Below are positions 16,480 to 23,009 of a stretch of 23,659 nt of DNA, piece after piece (positions within the stretch are counted from its first letter, which is position 1; every line of letters starts with the position of its first letter). The notes under the pieces are model-generated. The model was not told the DNA's origin, searched no databases, and saw only the letters and a list, made by a program, of their open reading frames with translations. This DNA is from an uncultured Caulobacterales bacterium. GTDB taxonomy: Bacteria; Pseudomonadota; Alphaproteobacteria; Caulobacterales; Caulobacteraceae. A program made the translations under genes and the position numbers. The DNA lies in the NCBI GenBank assembly GCA_903889785.1, contig CAISYT010000196.1, positions 1 through 23,659 on the forward strand, in the 5' to 3' direction.

Positions 16480-17925
16480 TTACTCCGCGGCCACGGCGGC
16501 CAAGGCCACCTTGGAGTCGAGGTAGGAGACAATGGAGACAGCAGCGTCGAAGCCGTCGCGGATTGCCCAGACCACCAGGGAGGCGCCGCGCACGATATCG
16601 CCAGCGGCGAACACCCCATCAAGGTTGGACATCTGGGATTTAAAGTCGATCTTCACTGTGCCCCAGCGCGAGACCTTCAGATCATCGGCTGCGAACAGCG
16701 CCGGCAGGTCCTCGGGTTCGAACCCCAGGGCCTTGATGACCAGGGTGGCGGGGCGCTCGAAATTCGCGCCCTCAATCTCTTCCGGCGCGCGGCGGCCAGA
16801 GGCGTCGGGCGGGCCCAGGCGCATTCGCGCGGCGCGCACGGCGGTTACAGCATCGGCGTCTCCGGCGAGCGCACGCGGTGCGGCCAGCCATTCAAATACA
16901 ACGCCCTCTTCCTCGGCATTAACCACTTCGCGCAGAGACCCCGGCATGTTCTCGCGATCGCGGCGGTAGAGGCATGTGATGCTGGTGGCACCCTGGCGCA
17001 CGGCGGTGCGTACGCAGTCCATGGCGGTGTCGCCCCCACCGATGACGACGACGTCCTTGCCCTTTGCGTCGAGCTTGCCGGAGGCGAAATCCGCGACCGT
17101 GTCGCCCAGGCTCATGCGGTTGGATGCGATTAGATAGTCCAACGCCGCAACCACGCCCGACGACCCCGCGCCCGGCACCGCCAGGTCGCGCGCGGCGTAG
17201 ACTCCAGTTGCGATAAGCACCGCATCATGCTCGCGGCGCAGGTCGCCGAGAGACGCGTCGCGGCCGACCTCAAACCCCAGTCTGAAGATCACACCGCCTT
17301 CGGCGAGGCGCTTGGTGCGCCGTTCGACGATGGGCTTTTCCAGCTTAAAGCCGGGGATACCGTAGATCAGAAGACCGCCAGCGCGATCGTGCCGGTCATA
17401 GATCGTCACCGTGCAACCGGCCTCGATCAGGCGTTCGGCGGCGGCTAGGCCCGCCGGACCGGCACCGATAATGCCCACCGACTGACCGCGCAAGGGACCA
17501 GCTGCAATCGGTTTGACCCAACCCTCTTCCCACGCCTTGTCGGTGATATAGCGCTCGACTGCGCCAATGGTGACGGTGCCATGTCCCGATTGCTCGATGA
17601 CGCAGTTGCCCTCGCAGAGGCGGTCCTGCGGACAGATGCGGCCACAGACCTCGGGCATGGCGTTGGTTGTGGACGAGAGGGCATAGGCCTCCTCCAACCG
17701 GCCTTCGGCGGTCATGCGTAGCCAGTCAGGGATGTTGTTGTGCAGCGGACAGTGGGTTTGGCAGAACGGCACGCCACACTGAGAGCAACGCGAAGCCTGT
17801 TCGTTGGCCTTGGCATCGATGAAATCGGCATAGACCTCATGGAAGTCTTGCCCACGCACCTGTGCCTCACGCTTCTGCGGCGTGCGGCGCGGCACCACGG
17901 TGAATTTCAACATGCGCTCAGCCAT
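16480..17925 (-). CDS. gltD: Glutamate synthase (NADPH) small subunit
   Basis: This 481-residue beta subunit oxidises NADPH and passes electrons through FAD and iron-sulfur centres to GltB. Cysteines for two 4Fe-4S clusters are intact: Cys47, 50, 55 and 59 (CSQCGVPFCQTHCP), then Cys94, 98, 104 and 108 (CGRICPQDRLCEGNC). The FAD dinucleotide fold is at residues 150-165 (GIIGAGPAGLAAAERL). The NADPH fold is VVVIGGGDTAMDCVRTA, and a late GVFAAGDIVRGASLVVWAI closes the FAD site. ATG 17925 has a strong AAGGGGA at 17933-17939, seven bases upstream. The gene leads the gltD-gltB operon. Its promoter must lie in the 199-base region shared with the divergent uppP, which holds two palindromes. I found no convincing sigma-54 site there despite the nitrogen role. 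Confidence 0.96.
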   Translation of the reverse strand: MAERMLKFTVVPRRTPQKREAQVRGQDFHEVYADFIDAKANEQASRCSQCGVPFCQTHCPLHNNIPDWLRMTAEGRLEEAYALSSTTNAMPEVCGRICPQDRLCEGNCVIEQSGHGTVTIGAVERYITDKAWEEGWVKPIAAGPLRGQSVGIIGAGPAGLAAAERLIEAGCTVTIYDRHDRAGGLLIYGIPGFKLEKPIVERRTKRLAEGGVIFRLGFEVGRDASLGDLRREHDAVLIATGVYAARDLAVPGAGSSGVVAALDYLIASNRMSLGDTVADFASGKLDAKGKDVVVIGGGDTAMDCVRTAVRQGATSITCLYRRDRENMPGSLREVVNAEEEGVVFEWLAAPRALAGDADAVTAVRAARMRLGPPDASGRRAPEEIEGANFERPATLVIKALGFEPEDLPALFAADDLKVSRWGTVKIDFKSQMSNLDGVFAAGDIVRGASLVVWAIRDGFDAAVSIVSYLDSKVALAAVAAE

Positions 17926-18020
17926 GCGGGCATCCCCTTGAGACGGGTTTCAAAAAAGTCGGTACGCTATGGAACAGCGGCGTAATAAGGCGGACGACCG
18001 CCCTGCGAAACCATGTGGTA

Positions 18021-18040
18021 CAATATATTGACCAATATTG
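18021..18040. promoter_or_regulatory. Two adjacent palindromes in the gltD/uppP divergent region
   Basis: CAATATATTG (18021-18030) and CAATATTG (18033-18040) are both perfect palindromes, two bases apart, in an AT-rich island of an otherwise GC-rich window. A TTGACC hexamer (18028-18033), a possible -35 element, bridges them. The site is 96 bases upstream of the gltD start codon and 85 bases upstream of uppP. I infer an operator for one or both genes; the binding protein is unknown, and no well-placed -10 was found. Confidence 0.4.
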
Positions 18041-18124
18041 AGACGAATTTGCGGGTGCAGCGCACAATTCCATCTCGCCATACGCTATTTAGTCTATTTT
18101 TTTTATATTAATCCGGGGAAGCCT

Positions 18125-18934
18125 ATGCCAGCATGGCTGGACGCCATCATTCTGGGGCTCATCGAGGGCCTAACCGAGTTCATTCCCGTCTCCTCAACCG
18201 GCCACCTGCTGTTGGCCAAGCTGGTGTTGGGATTACAGGGTGCGACCTGGGACACCTTCATCGTGCTGATCCAACTGGGCGCCATCCTGGCGGTGGTGGC
18301 GCTATATTTCGGTAAGCTGTGGTCAGTGGCGCTGCGCTTGCCGACCGATCCGTCAGCGCGGCGGTTCGTGCTGAGTGTTTTGGTCGCTTTTTTTCCCGCC
18401 ATCATCGCGGGGGTCGGGCTGCACGACATCATCAAGCAGGTTCTGTTCGAGAGCCCCCGGCTGATCTGCGTCTCGCTGATCGTCGGCGGGGGAGTGCTCA
18501 TTGCGCTCGACCGAATGCAACCGACCCGCCACATCGATGCCATGCATCTCCCGCTCGTCAAGTCGTTGCTGATTGGACTGTTCCAGTGCCTGTCGCTGAT
18601 CCCAGGTGTGTCGCGCTCCGGCGCAACCATCGCCGGGGCCGTGCTGCTGGGCGTAGAAAAGCGGGCGGCGGCGGAATTCAGCTTCTTCCTGGCCATGCCG
18701 ACCATGGCGGGTGCCTTCGCCTATGACCTTTACAAGAGCCGGGATGCACTGAACCTGGACCAGGCTGGGTTGATCGCCATCGGCTTCGTGGTCGCCTTCG
18801 CCTCGGGCCTGGTTGTGGTCAAGCTGATGCTCGACTTCGTCAGCCGCCGGGGGCTGACGCCGTTCGGCATCTGGCGCATCGCCTTGGGGGCGATCGGGCT
18901 GGTGCTGTTGAGCCGAGGGGGTGGCCTAGGCTGA
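18125..18934 (+). CDS. uppP: Undecaprenyl-diphosphate phosphatase
   Basis: This 269-residue inner-membrane protein of the BacA/UppP family dephosphorylates undecaprenyl diphosphate, recycling the lipid carrier for peptidoglycan and surface polysaccharides. It also gives bacitracin tolerance. Both signature regions are present: EGLTEFIPVSSTGH at 14-27 and PGVSRSGATIAG at 160-171, with the catalytic Glu, Ser, His and Arg residues. The rest is a series of hydrophobic helices. ATG 18125 gives the standard N-terminus (MPAWLDAIILGLIEGLTEF) and has GGGGAA at 18115-18120. The frame is open upstream to 18038, but that part is non-family sequence in an AT-rich leader. A T-rich run and TATATT lie at 18097-18109, a possible -10 without a clear -35. 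The 3' end overlaps the convergent NDUFA9-like gene by 9 bases. Confidence 0.95.
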   Translation: MPAWLDAIILGLIEGLTEFIPVSSTGHLLLAKLVLGLQGATWDTFIVLIQLGAILAVVALYFGKLWSVALRLPTDPSARRFVLSVLVAFFPAIIAGVGLHDIIKQVLFESPRLICVSLIVGGGVLIALDRMQPTRHIDAMHLPLVKSLLIGLFQCLSLIPGVSRSGATIAGAVLLGVEKRAAAEFSFFLAMPTMAGAFAYDLYKSRDALNLDQAGLIAIGFVVAFASGLVVVKLMLDFVSRRGLTPFGIWRIALGAIGLVLLSRGGGLG

Positions 18935-19894
18935 GGCCGGCGCCTCGGCGTATTGGCCGCCTTTGCGATAGCGGTAGAGGTAGGTCGGAGCGATAGCCTG
19001 CATCGCGGTTGGCACAATGCCAAGGTCGGTCAGCCCTAACGCCTTGCCGGTCGGCACATTATCGACCTGGAGCAGCAAGACCTGGTCGGACGTAGGCGGG
19101 ACCACAGGCAGGAGGGCAGTAAACGGTGCCAGCAGGTCGCCGATCTTGCCCATCAGGCCCGCGACCTGAGCCGGCAGGGCCAGGATCGGGCGGCTGCGAT
19201 AGGTATCGCGCAACACCAGTTCGACAATTTCGCGCAGGGTCATAACCGATGGCCCACCAAGCTCCAGAGTCTTGCCGGCCAGCGAGGGGTCTGAAATCGC
19301 CTTGGCGATGGCCTTGGCCACATCGGTGACGAACACCGGCGCGAATTTCGTGTCCGCGCCGGGCAGCGGCACCACCGGCGCGAGCGCCGTCATCTTGGCG
19401 AAACGATTGAGCAGGCCGTCTTCCGCGCCAAACACCACCGACGGACGAACAATGATCGCCTCGGGCAACACAACGCGCACCGCGGCCTCGCCGGCGGCCT
19501 TGGTGCGAGCGTATTTCGATGGGCTGTGCGCGTCGGCACCCAGGGCCGACATCTGCACAAAGGTCTTCACCCCGGCGGCCTTGGCGGCCTTGGCGATCGT
19601 CTCGGCACCCATGGTGTGCAGGCTCATGAAGCCCTGGCGGCCGCTCTCGTACAGCACCCCAACCAAATTGATGCAGGCCTCTGCACCCACCAGGGCCCGC
19701 TGAACCGAATCCAGACTGCGGATATTGGCCTGGACCACCTCGATCTGGCCGACATCACCCAGCATACGCAGGCGATAGCCCCGGCCGGGCTGGCGCACCG
19801 CCACCCGCACCCGATAGCCCGCCTTGGCCAGAGCGCGCACGGTCTGCACCCCGACAAAGCCCGAACCGCCAAAAATCGTGACCAGACCCTGCAT
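18926..19894 (-). CDS. NDUFA9-like NAD(P)-binding epimerase/dehydratase-family protein
   Basis: This 322-residue atypical short-chain dehydrogenase has a Rossmann fold starting VTIFGGSGFVG (5-15). It resembles the complex I NDUFA9 subunit and related bacterial NAD(P)H-binding proteins: NLVGVLYESGRQGF, VQMSALGAD, SKYARTKAAGEAAV (SDR Tyr-x-x-x-Lys-like) and IVRPSVVFGAEDGLLNRF are all typical. In alphaproteobacteria such proteins are widespread; a link to respiratory complex I assembly is family-based inference. Specific catalytic activity is unknown. I start it at ATG 19892-19894 (MQGLVTIFGG), where GGAAG lies seven bases upstream. A further 14 residues could be read from 19936, but they are not family-like. 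It ends by overlapping uppP. The 180-base gap upstream carries the tRNA-Leu promoter. Confidence 0.85.
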   Translation of the reverse strand: MQGLVTIFGGSGFVGVQTVRALAKAGYRVRVAVRQPGRGYRLRMLGDVGQIEVVQANIRSLDSVQRALVGAEACINLVGVLYESGRQGFMSLHTMGAETIAKAAKAAGVKTFVQMSALGADAHSPSKYARTKAAGEAAVRVVLPEAIIVRPSVVFGAEDGLLNRFAKMTALAPVVPLPGADTKFAPVFVTDVAKAIAKAISDPSLAGKTLELGGPSVMTLREIVELVLRDTYRSRPILALPAQVAGLMGKIGDLLAPFTALLPVVPPTSDQVLLLQVDNVPTGKALGLTDLGIVPTAMQAIAPTYLYRYRKGGQYAEAPASA

Positions 19895-20011
19895 CGACAA
19901 GCTTCCGTCCAGCGCCCGAAATGGACCGCAACACATGCGGGATAGACGAGCCGGAAGCGCCGCGCAATCTCATGCCTCACCCCTTGTGGTCCCAGCGCGC
20001 ATTGTTGCGCA

Positions 20012-20040
20012 TTGACCCCGCAAAGGCGGTGCCCTAAGAA
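20012..20040 (+). promoter_or_regulatory. Candidate housekeeping promoter of tRNA-Leu
   Basis: TTGACC (20012-20017) and TAAGAA (20035-20040) are separated by exactly 17 bases. They are followed by a GC-rich stretch (CCGCCCCTCGCG), like the discriminator of stable-RNA promoters. Transcription would begin near 20047, about 28 bases before the tRNA. The spacer and -10 region also form a hairpin (GGCGGT 20025-20030 with ACCGCC 20040-20045). Confidence 0.55.
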
Positions 20041-20074
20041 CCGCCCCTCGCGCCGATCCGGCTTGTGGAACGGG

Positions 20075-20161
<87 letters not shown>

Positions 20162-20245
20162 TCACTTTCCGATCACGGGAGGTTTGAGTTCTCTCCGGGT
20201 GCCGCTGTTTCATTGTAGAGTGGTTGCCGAGAGTTCGATTCCTTG

Positions 20246-20251
20246 AAGGAG
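20246..20251 (+). promoter_or_regulatory. Ribosome binding site fixing a TTG start
   Basis: AAGGAG lies seven bases before TTG 20259 and decides the start of the RNase D-like gene. There is no ATG near the conserved N-terminus. Confidence 0.75.
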
Positions 20252-20258
20252 CGACGAC

Positions 20259-20876
20259 TTGGCTTATCATCTGCACGAAGGCGACCTGCCGGCTGGGCTG
20301 TTCGAAGGCACCGCCGCCGTAGCCATCGATTCCGAGACCATGGGCCTGCGCCTGGGCCGCGACCGGCTTTGCCTGGTGCAGATCTCGGCCGGCGACGGCG
20401 ACGCTCACATGGTGCGGCTCAGCCAGGATGCCTATGACGCGCCCAACCTCAAGGCTCTGTTGACCAACCCGAAGGTGCTGAAGATTTTTCATTTCGGCCG
20501 TTTCGACATAGCCATGTTCCTGCATCACTTGGGCGTGGTGACCACGCCGGTCTATTGCACCAAGATCGCCTCGAAGCTGGCGCGGACCTATACTGATTGC
20601 CACGGGCTGAAGGATGTGGTGCGCGAACTGGTGGGGGTGGAAGTTTCCAAGGCCCAACAGAGCTCGGACTGGGGCGCGGCCGTGCTGACGCCCGACCAGT
20701 TGGCCTATGCCGCCAGCGACGTGCTGTTTCTGCATCAGGTCCGCGATAAACTCGACCTTATGCTCGCGCGCGAGGGCCGCACTGCCTTGGCTCAGGCCTG
20801 TTTCGACTTCCTCCCTAGTCGCGCTGCGCTGGACCTGGCCGGCTGGGAAGAGACAGACATTTTCGCCCACACATGA
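20259..20876 (+). CDS. Ribonuclease D-like 3'-5' exonuclease (DEDDy, no HRDC domain)
   Basis: This 205-residue protein consists of only the DEDDy 3'-5' exonuclease domain. Metal-binding residues are Asp24 and Glu26 (AIDSETMGL), Asp83 (FHFGRFDIA) and Asp154, with Tyr150 (YAASDVLFL). The HRDC domains of classical RNase D (about 370 residues) are absent, as in the short alphaproteobacterial proteins annotated ribonuclease D. A role in trimming tRNA or other structured RNA 3' ends is inferred from the family. The TTG start is set by AAGGAG at 20246-20251. The TGA stop overlaps the lptC ATG (ATGA at 20873-20876), linking it to the lipopolysaccharide export genes. It follows tRNA-Leu, and read-through from the tRNA promoter is possible because I see no terminator between them. 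Confidence 0.9.
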   Translation: MAYHLHEGDLPAGLFEGTAAVAIDSETMGLRLGRDRLCLVQISAGDGDAHMVRLSQDAYDAPNLKALLTNPKVLKIFHFGRFDIAMFLHHLGVVTTPVYCTKIASKLARTYTDCHGLKDVVRELVGVEVSKAQQSSDWGAAVLTPDQLAYAASDVLFLHQVRDKLDLMLAREGRTALAQACFDFLPSRAALDLAGWEETDIFAHT

Positions 20877-21502
20877 CCCTCGCCCTAGCCTCCGGCTCGG
20901 CGCCCCTGAGCAGCCTTCGCGCCGACATGCTGCGCTGGAAGCGCCGTTCGCGGTTGATCACCCTGCTGCGCGGCCTGCTGCCGGCGGCCATCGCCCTGTT
21001 GATCTTGGCGCTCGCGGGTCAGGTGCTGTGGACCAGCCTATCGAGCAAGAAGAGCCAGGCGAAGGAAACGCCGGTCGCGGTCCGCATGCTGAACCCACGC
21101 TTCTTCGGGCGTGACGAACAGGGGCGCAGTTTCATGATCTCGGCCCGTGAAGCCACACGCGATGATCGCGACCTCAAGCGCGTTTCCTTGGAGCAGCCGA
21201 TGGTCGCCCTGGGGCTCGACACCCCGGCACCCAGCCGCGTCTCCGCCAGCAGCGGGCTCTATACGGAGGGTGACCGTATGCTGCGCCTGACGGGCCAGGT
21301 ACGGATCGCGGATGGATCAGGCTACCGGTTCGCCACCGAAAACGCCCTGGTCGATACCCGTGCTGGGGTGGTGACGGGCGATACGCCCATGGTGGGTGAC
21401 GGCCCCATCGGGCAGGTTACCTCGCGCTCCTATGCGGTCTACGACAGGGGCGACCACATCGTTTTCAAGGGCGGCGTCCATGCGAAACTCAAACGGGACT
21501 AG
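20873..21502 (+). CDS. lptC: Lipopolysaccharide export protein LptC
   Basis: This 209-residue bitopic inner-membrane protein has an N-terminal cytoplasmic segment rich in Arg and Lys (17-33), one membrane helix (about 34-54) and a periplasmic beta-jellyroll. It receives lipopolysaccharide from the LptBFG transporter and hands it to LptA. The pattern MLNPRFFGRDEQGRSFMISAREA, the SLEQPMVAL strand and the run of beta strands to VFKGGVHAKLK match alphaproteobacterial LptC. Sequence conservation in this family is low, so position between the rnd-like gene and lptA-lptB adds weight. The ATG overlaps the previous stop (ATGA) and no separate Shine-Dalgarno is seen, implying coupling. lptF, lptG and lptD are not in the window. 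Confidence 0.88.
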   Translation: MTLALASGSAPLSSLRADMLRWKRRSRLITLLRGLLPAAIALLILALAGQVLWTSLSSKKSQAKETPVAVRMLNPRFFGRDEQGRSFMISAREATRDDRDLKRVSLEQPMVALGLDTPAPSRVSASSGLYTEGDRMLRLTGQVRIADGSGYRFATENALVDTRAGVVTGDTPMVGDGPIGQVTSRSYAVYDRGDHIVFKGGVHAKLKRD

Positions 21503-21537
21503 CAAATCCGATGCGTAACGCTTAGCTCTTGATCGCA

Positions 21538-22128
21538 ATGCACAACGCCCTCGCCCCAACTCTAGGTCGCACTCTGCGCCTCGCTCGCCCGGTTCTTCTG
21601 GCTGGTACCCTGCTGACCTGTGCGGCTCCGGGGATCACCTTGGCGCAGCTGGCGTCCAATTCCACCGCCCCGGTGGACATCACCGCCGACGAAGGCGAGG
21701 TCATCAACAGTCAGTGCCTGTCGATCTGGCGCGGCGACGCCGAAGCCCTGCAGGCCACCACCCGCCTGCGCGCTCGTGAAATCCGCTTGATTTCCATCCC
21801 CCGCCCGGGCGCGGCCCCCAACGACCAGGGCCGCTGTGGCCCGACTCAGCGCCTCGAAGCCGAGGGGGACGTCTACTATGTGACCCCGGCCCAGACCGTT
21901 CGTGGCGACAATGCTGTCTACATGGCCGACAGCGACACCATCACCATCACCGGCGGCGTCATCGTCACCCAGGGCAAGAGCGTGGCCCGTGGCGACAGCA
22001 TGACCGTGCAGGTCAAGAGTGGCCATGTACAGCTGAAATCCTCGGCCAAGGGCCGTGGCAACCCCGGACGGGTGCGCGGCGTATTTTACCCCGACCAAGG
22101 CCAACCCGCCGTGGCGGCAAAGCCCTAA
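21538..22128 (+). CDS. lptA: Lipopolysaccharide transport periplasmic protein LptA
   Basis: This 196-residue OstA/LptA-fold protein forms the periplasmic bridge carrying lipopolysaccharide from LptC to LptD. The signal peptide covers about 1-36 (cleavage near TLA-Q). VDITADEGEV opens the fold, and LEAEGDVYYVTPAQTVRGDNAVYM and ITITGGVIVTQGKSVARGDSMTVQ are classic LptA strands. The first strand pair is unusual (CLSIWRGDAEALQ), and two mature cysteines, Cys60 and Cys100, could form a disulfide. The start is uncertain: ATG 21538 and TTG 21529 are in frame and neither has a clear Shine-Dalgarno. The gap from lptC is 35 bases. The stop TAA is followed by AAGG serving lptB. Confidence 0.9.
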   Translation: MHNALAPTLGRTLRLARPVLLAGTLLTCAAPGITLAQLASNSTAPVDITADEGEVINSQCLSIWRGDAEALQATTRLRAREIRLISIPRPGAAPNDQGRCGPTQRLEAEGDVYYVTPAQTVRGDNAVYMADSDTITITGGVIVTQGKSVARGDSMTVQVKSGHVQLKSSAKGRGNPGRVRGVFYPDQGQPAVAAKP

Positions 22129-22138
22129 GGCCGCAGGT

Positions 22139-22891
22139 ATGACCGTGCAGCCTCTGTCTTCGGATACGTCCGAAGGCCTGTTCGTCGATCAGATCGGCAA
22201 GTCGTTCCGCGACCGGGTTGTCGTCAACCACGTTTCACTGCGCCTGCGTCGCGGTGAGGTGGCAGGGCTGCTGGGCCCGAACGGCGCGGGCAAGACCACC
22301 TGTTTCTATATGATCACTGGCCTGATCGCCGCCGACTATGGCCGTATCGTGCTCGACGGCGAGGACATTACCGCCCAGCCGATGTACCAGCGCGCCCGCA
22401 TGGGCCTGGGGTATCTGCCGCAGGAAGCGTCTATTTTCCGCGGTATGACCGTGTCGCAGAACGTCATGGCCGTGGTGGAACTGCGCGAGCGTAGCCCATC
22501 GGTGGCCCGCGCTACGGTAGAGCGCCTGCTGGACGAACTGCGTATCAGCCACCTCAAGAACGCTCCCGCCTCGTCGCTGTCCGGCGGTGAACGACGGCGG
22601 GTGGAAATCGCCAGGGCCCTGGCCAGCGAGCCCAGCTTCATGCTGCTGGACGAACCCTTCGCCGGTATCGACCCCTTGGCCATCGCGGATATCCGCGAGG
22701 TGATCAGCTATCTCAAGCGCCGCGGCATCGGCATCCTGATCACCGACCATAATGTGCGCGAGACGCTCGACATCATTGACCGGGCCTCGATCATCCATGC
22801 CGGTGAGGTGCTGTTCGAAGGCTCGCCGCAGGAAATCATCGACGATCCGGAAGTGCGGCGCGTTTACCTTGGCGACCGCTACGACCGGTAA
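22139..22891 (+). CDS. lptB: Lipopolysaccharide export ABC transporter ATP-binding protein LptB
   Basis: This 250-residue ATPase powers lipopolysaccharide extraction from the inner membrane as part of LptB2FG. All ABC motifs are present: Walker A GPNGAGKTT (46-54), Q-loop Gln95 in YLPQEASIFRGMTV, signature LSGGERRRVEIARAL (147-161), Walker B FMLLDEP (167-173), and H-loop His204 in ITDHNVRETL. The LPQEASIFRGMTV stretch and the C-terminal RRVYLGDRY distinguish LptB from amino-acid transporters of the LivF/LivG type. ATG 22139 is chosen because AAGG at 22127-22130, overlapping the lptA stop, lies eight bases upstream. The frame extends back to 22055, but that part lies in lptA. rpoN follows after 118 bases, a common alphaproteobacterial order. 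Confidence 0.96.
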   Translation: MTVQPLSSDTSEGLFVDQIGKSFRDRVVVNHVSLRLRRGEVAGLLGPNGAGKTTCFYMITGLIAADYGRIVLDGEDITAQPMYQRARMGLGYLPQEASIFRGMTVSQNVMAVVELRERSPSVARATVERLLDELRISHLKNAPASSLSGGERRRVEIARALASEPSFMLLDEPFAGIDPLAIADIREVISYLKRRGIGILITDHNVRETLDIIDRASIIHAGEVLFEGSPQEIIDDPEVRRVYLGDRYDR

Positions 22892-22918
22892 GTTTGATTA
22901 CCAGAAACTGGGGAGAAA

Positions 22919-22975
22919 ATGGTAAGCAATCTTCGGGCCATTAACCAACCGGTTGCTCTTGCCCGTCTAACCTAA
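22919..22975 (+). CDS. Possible 18-residue leader peptide upstream of rpoN
   Basis: ATG 22919 begins an 18-codon frame ending at TAA 22973-22975, 34 bases before the rpoN TTG. GGGGAG at 22910-22915 precedes it, only three bases from the ATG, which is shorter than ideal. The peptide (MVSNLRAINQPVALARLT) matches nothing I know. It could be a chance frame in the intergenic region, or a regulatory upstream frame. Confidence 0.2.
   Translation: MVSNLRAINQPVALARLT
22946..22955. promoter_or_regulatory. 10-bp palindrome upstream of rpoN
   Basis: CAACCGGTTG is a perfect palindrome 55-64 bases before the rpoN start. A TTAACC at 22941-22946 adjoins it, resembling one half of a CtrA site, but the second half is missing. 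It is a weak operator candidate. Confidence 0.2.
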
Positions 22976-22994
22976 GCGCGTTGAATTTTCGTTT

Positions 22995-23000
22995 GGGGAG
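22995..23000 (+). promoter_or_regulatory. Ribosome binding site fixing the TTG start of rpoN
   Basis: GGGGAG lies nine bases before TTG 23010. It supports this non-ATG start, whose product begins with the conserved RpoN N-terminus. Confidence 0.75.
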
Positions 23001-23009
23001 ACCGGCGCC

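Noticed and set aside
17941..18124. A sigma-54 promoter for gltD, suggested by rpoN nearby
   Set aside because: No TGGCAC-N5-TTGC-type site was found on either strand; TGGTAC at 18016-18021 lacks the second half.
20162..20200. A terminator after tRNA-Leu
   Set aside because: Only a 4-bp GGAG/CTCC stem without a T-run is present.
20215..20260. A second tRNA fragment, from the T-loop-like AGTTCGATTCC after tRNA-Leu
   Set aside because: The flanking bases do not form a T-stem, and no anticodon arm or acceptor stem can be found.
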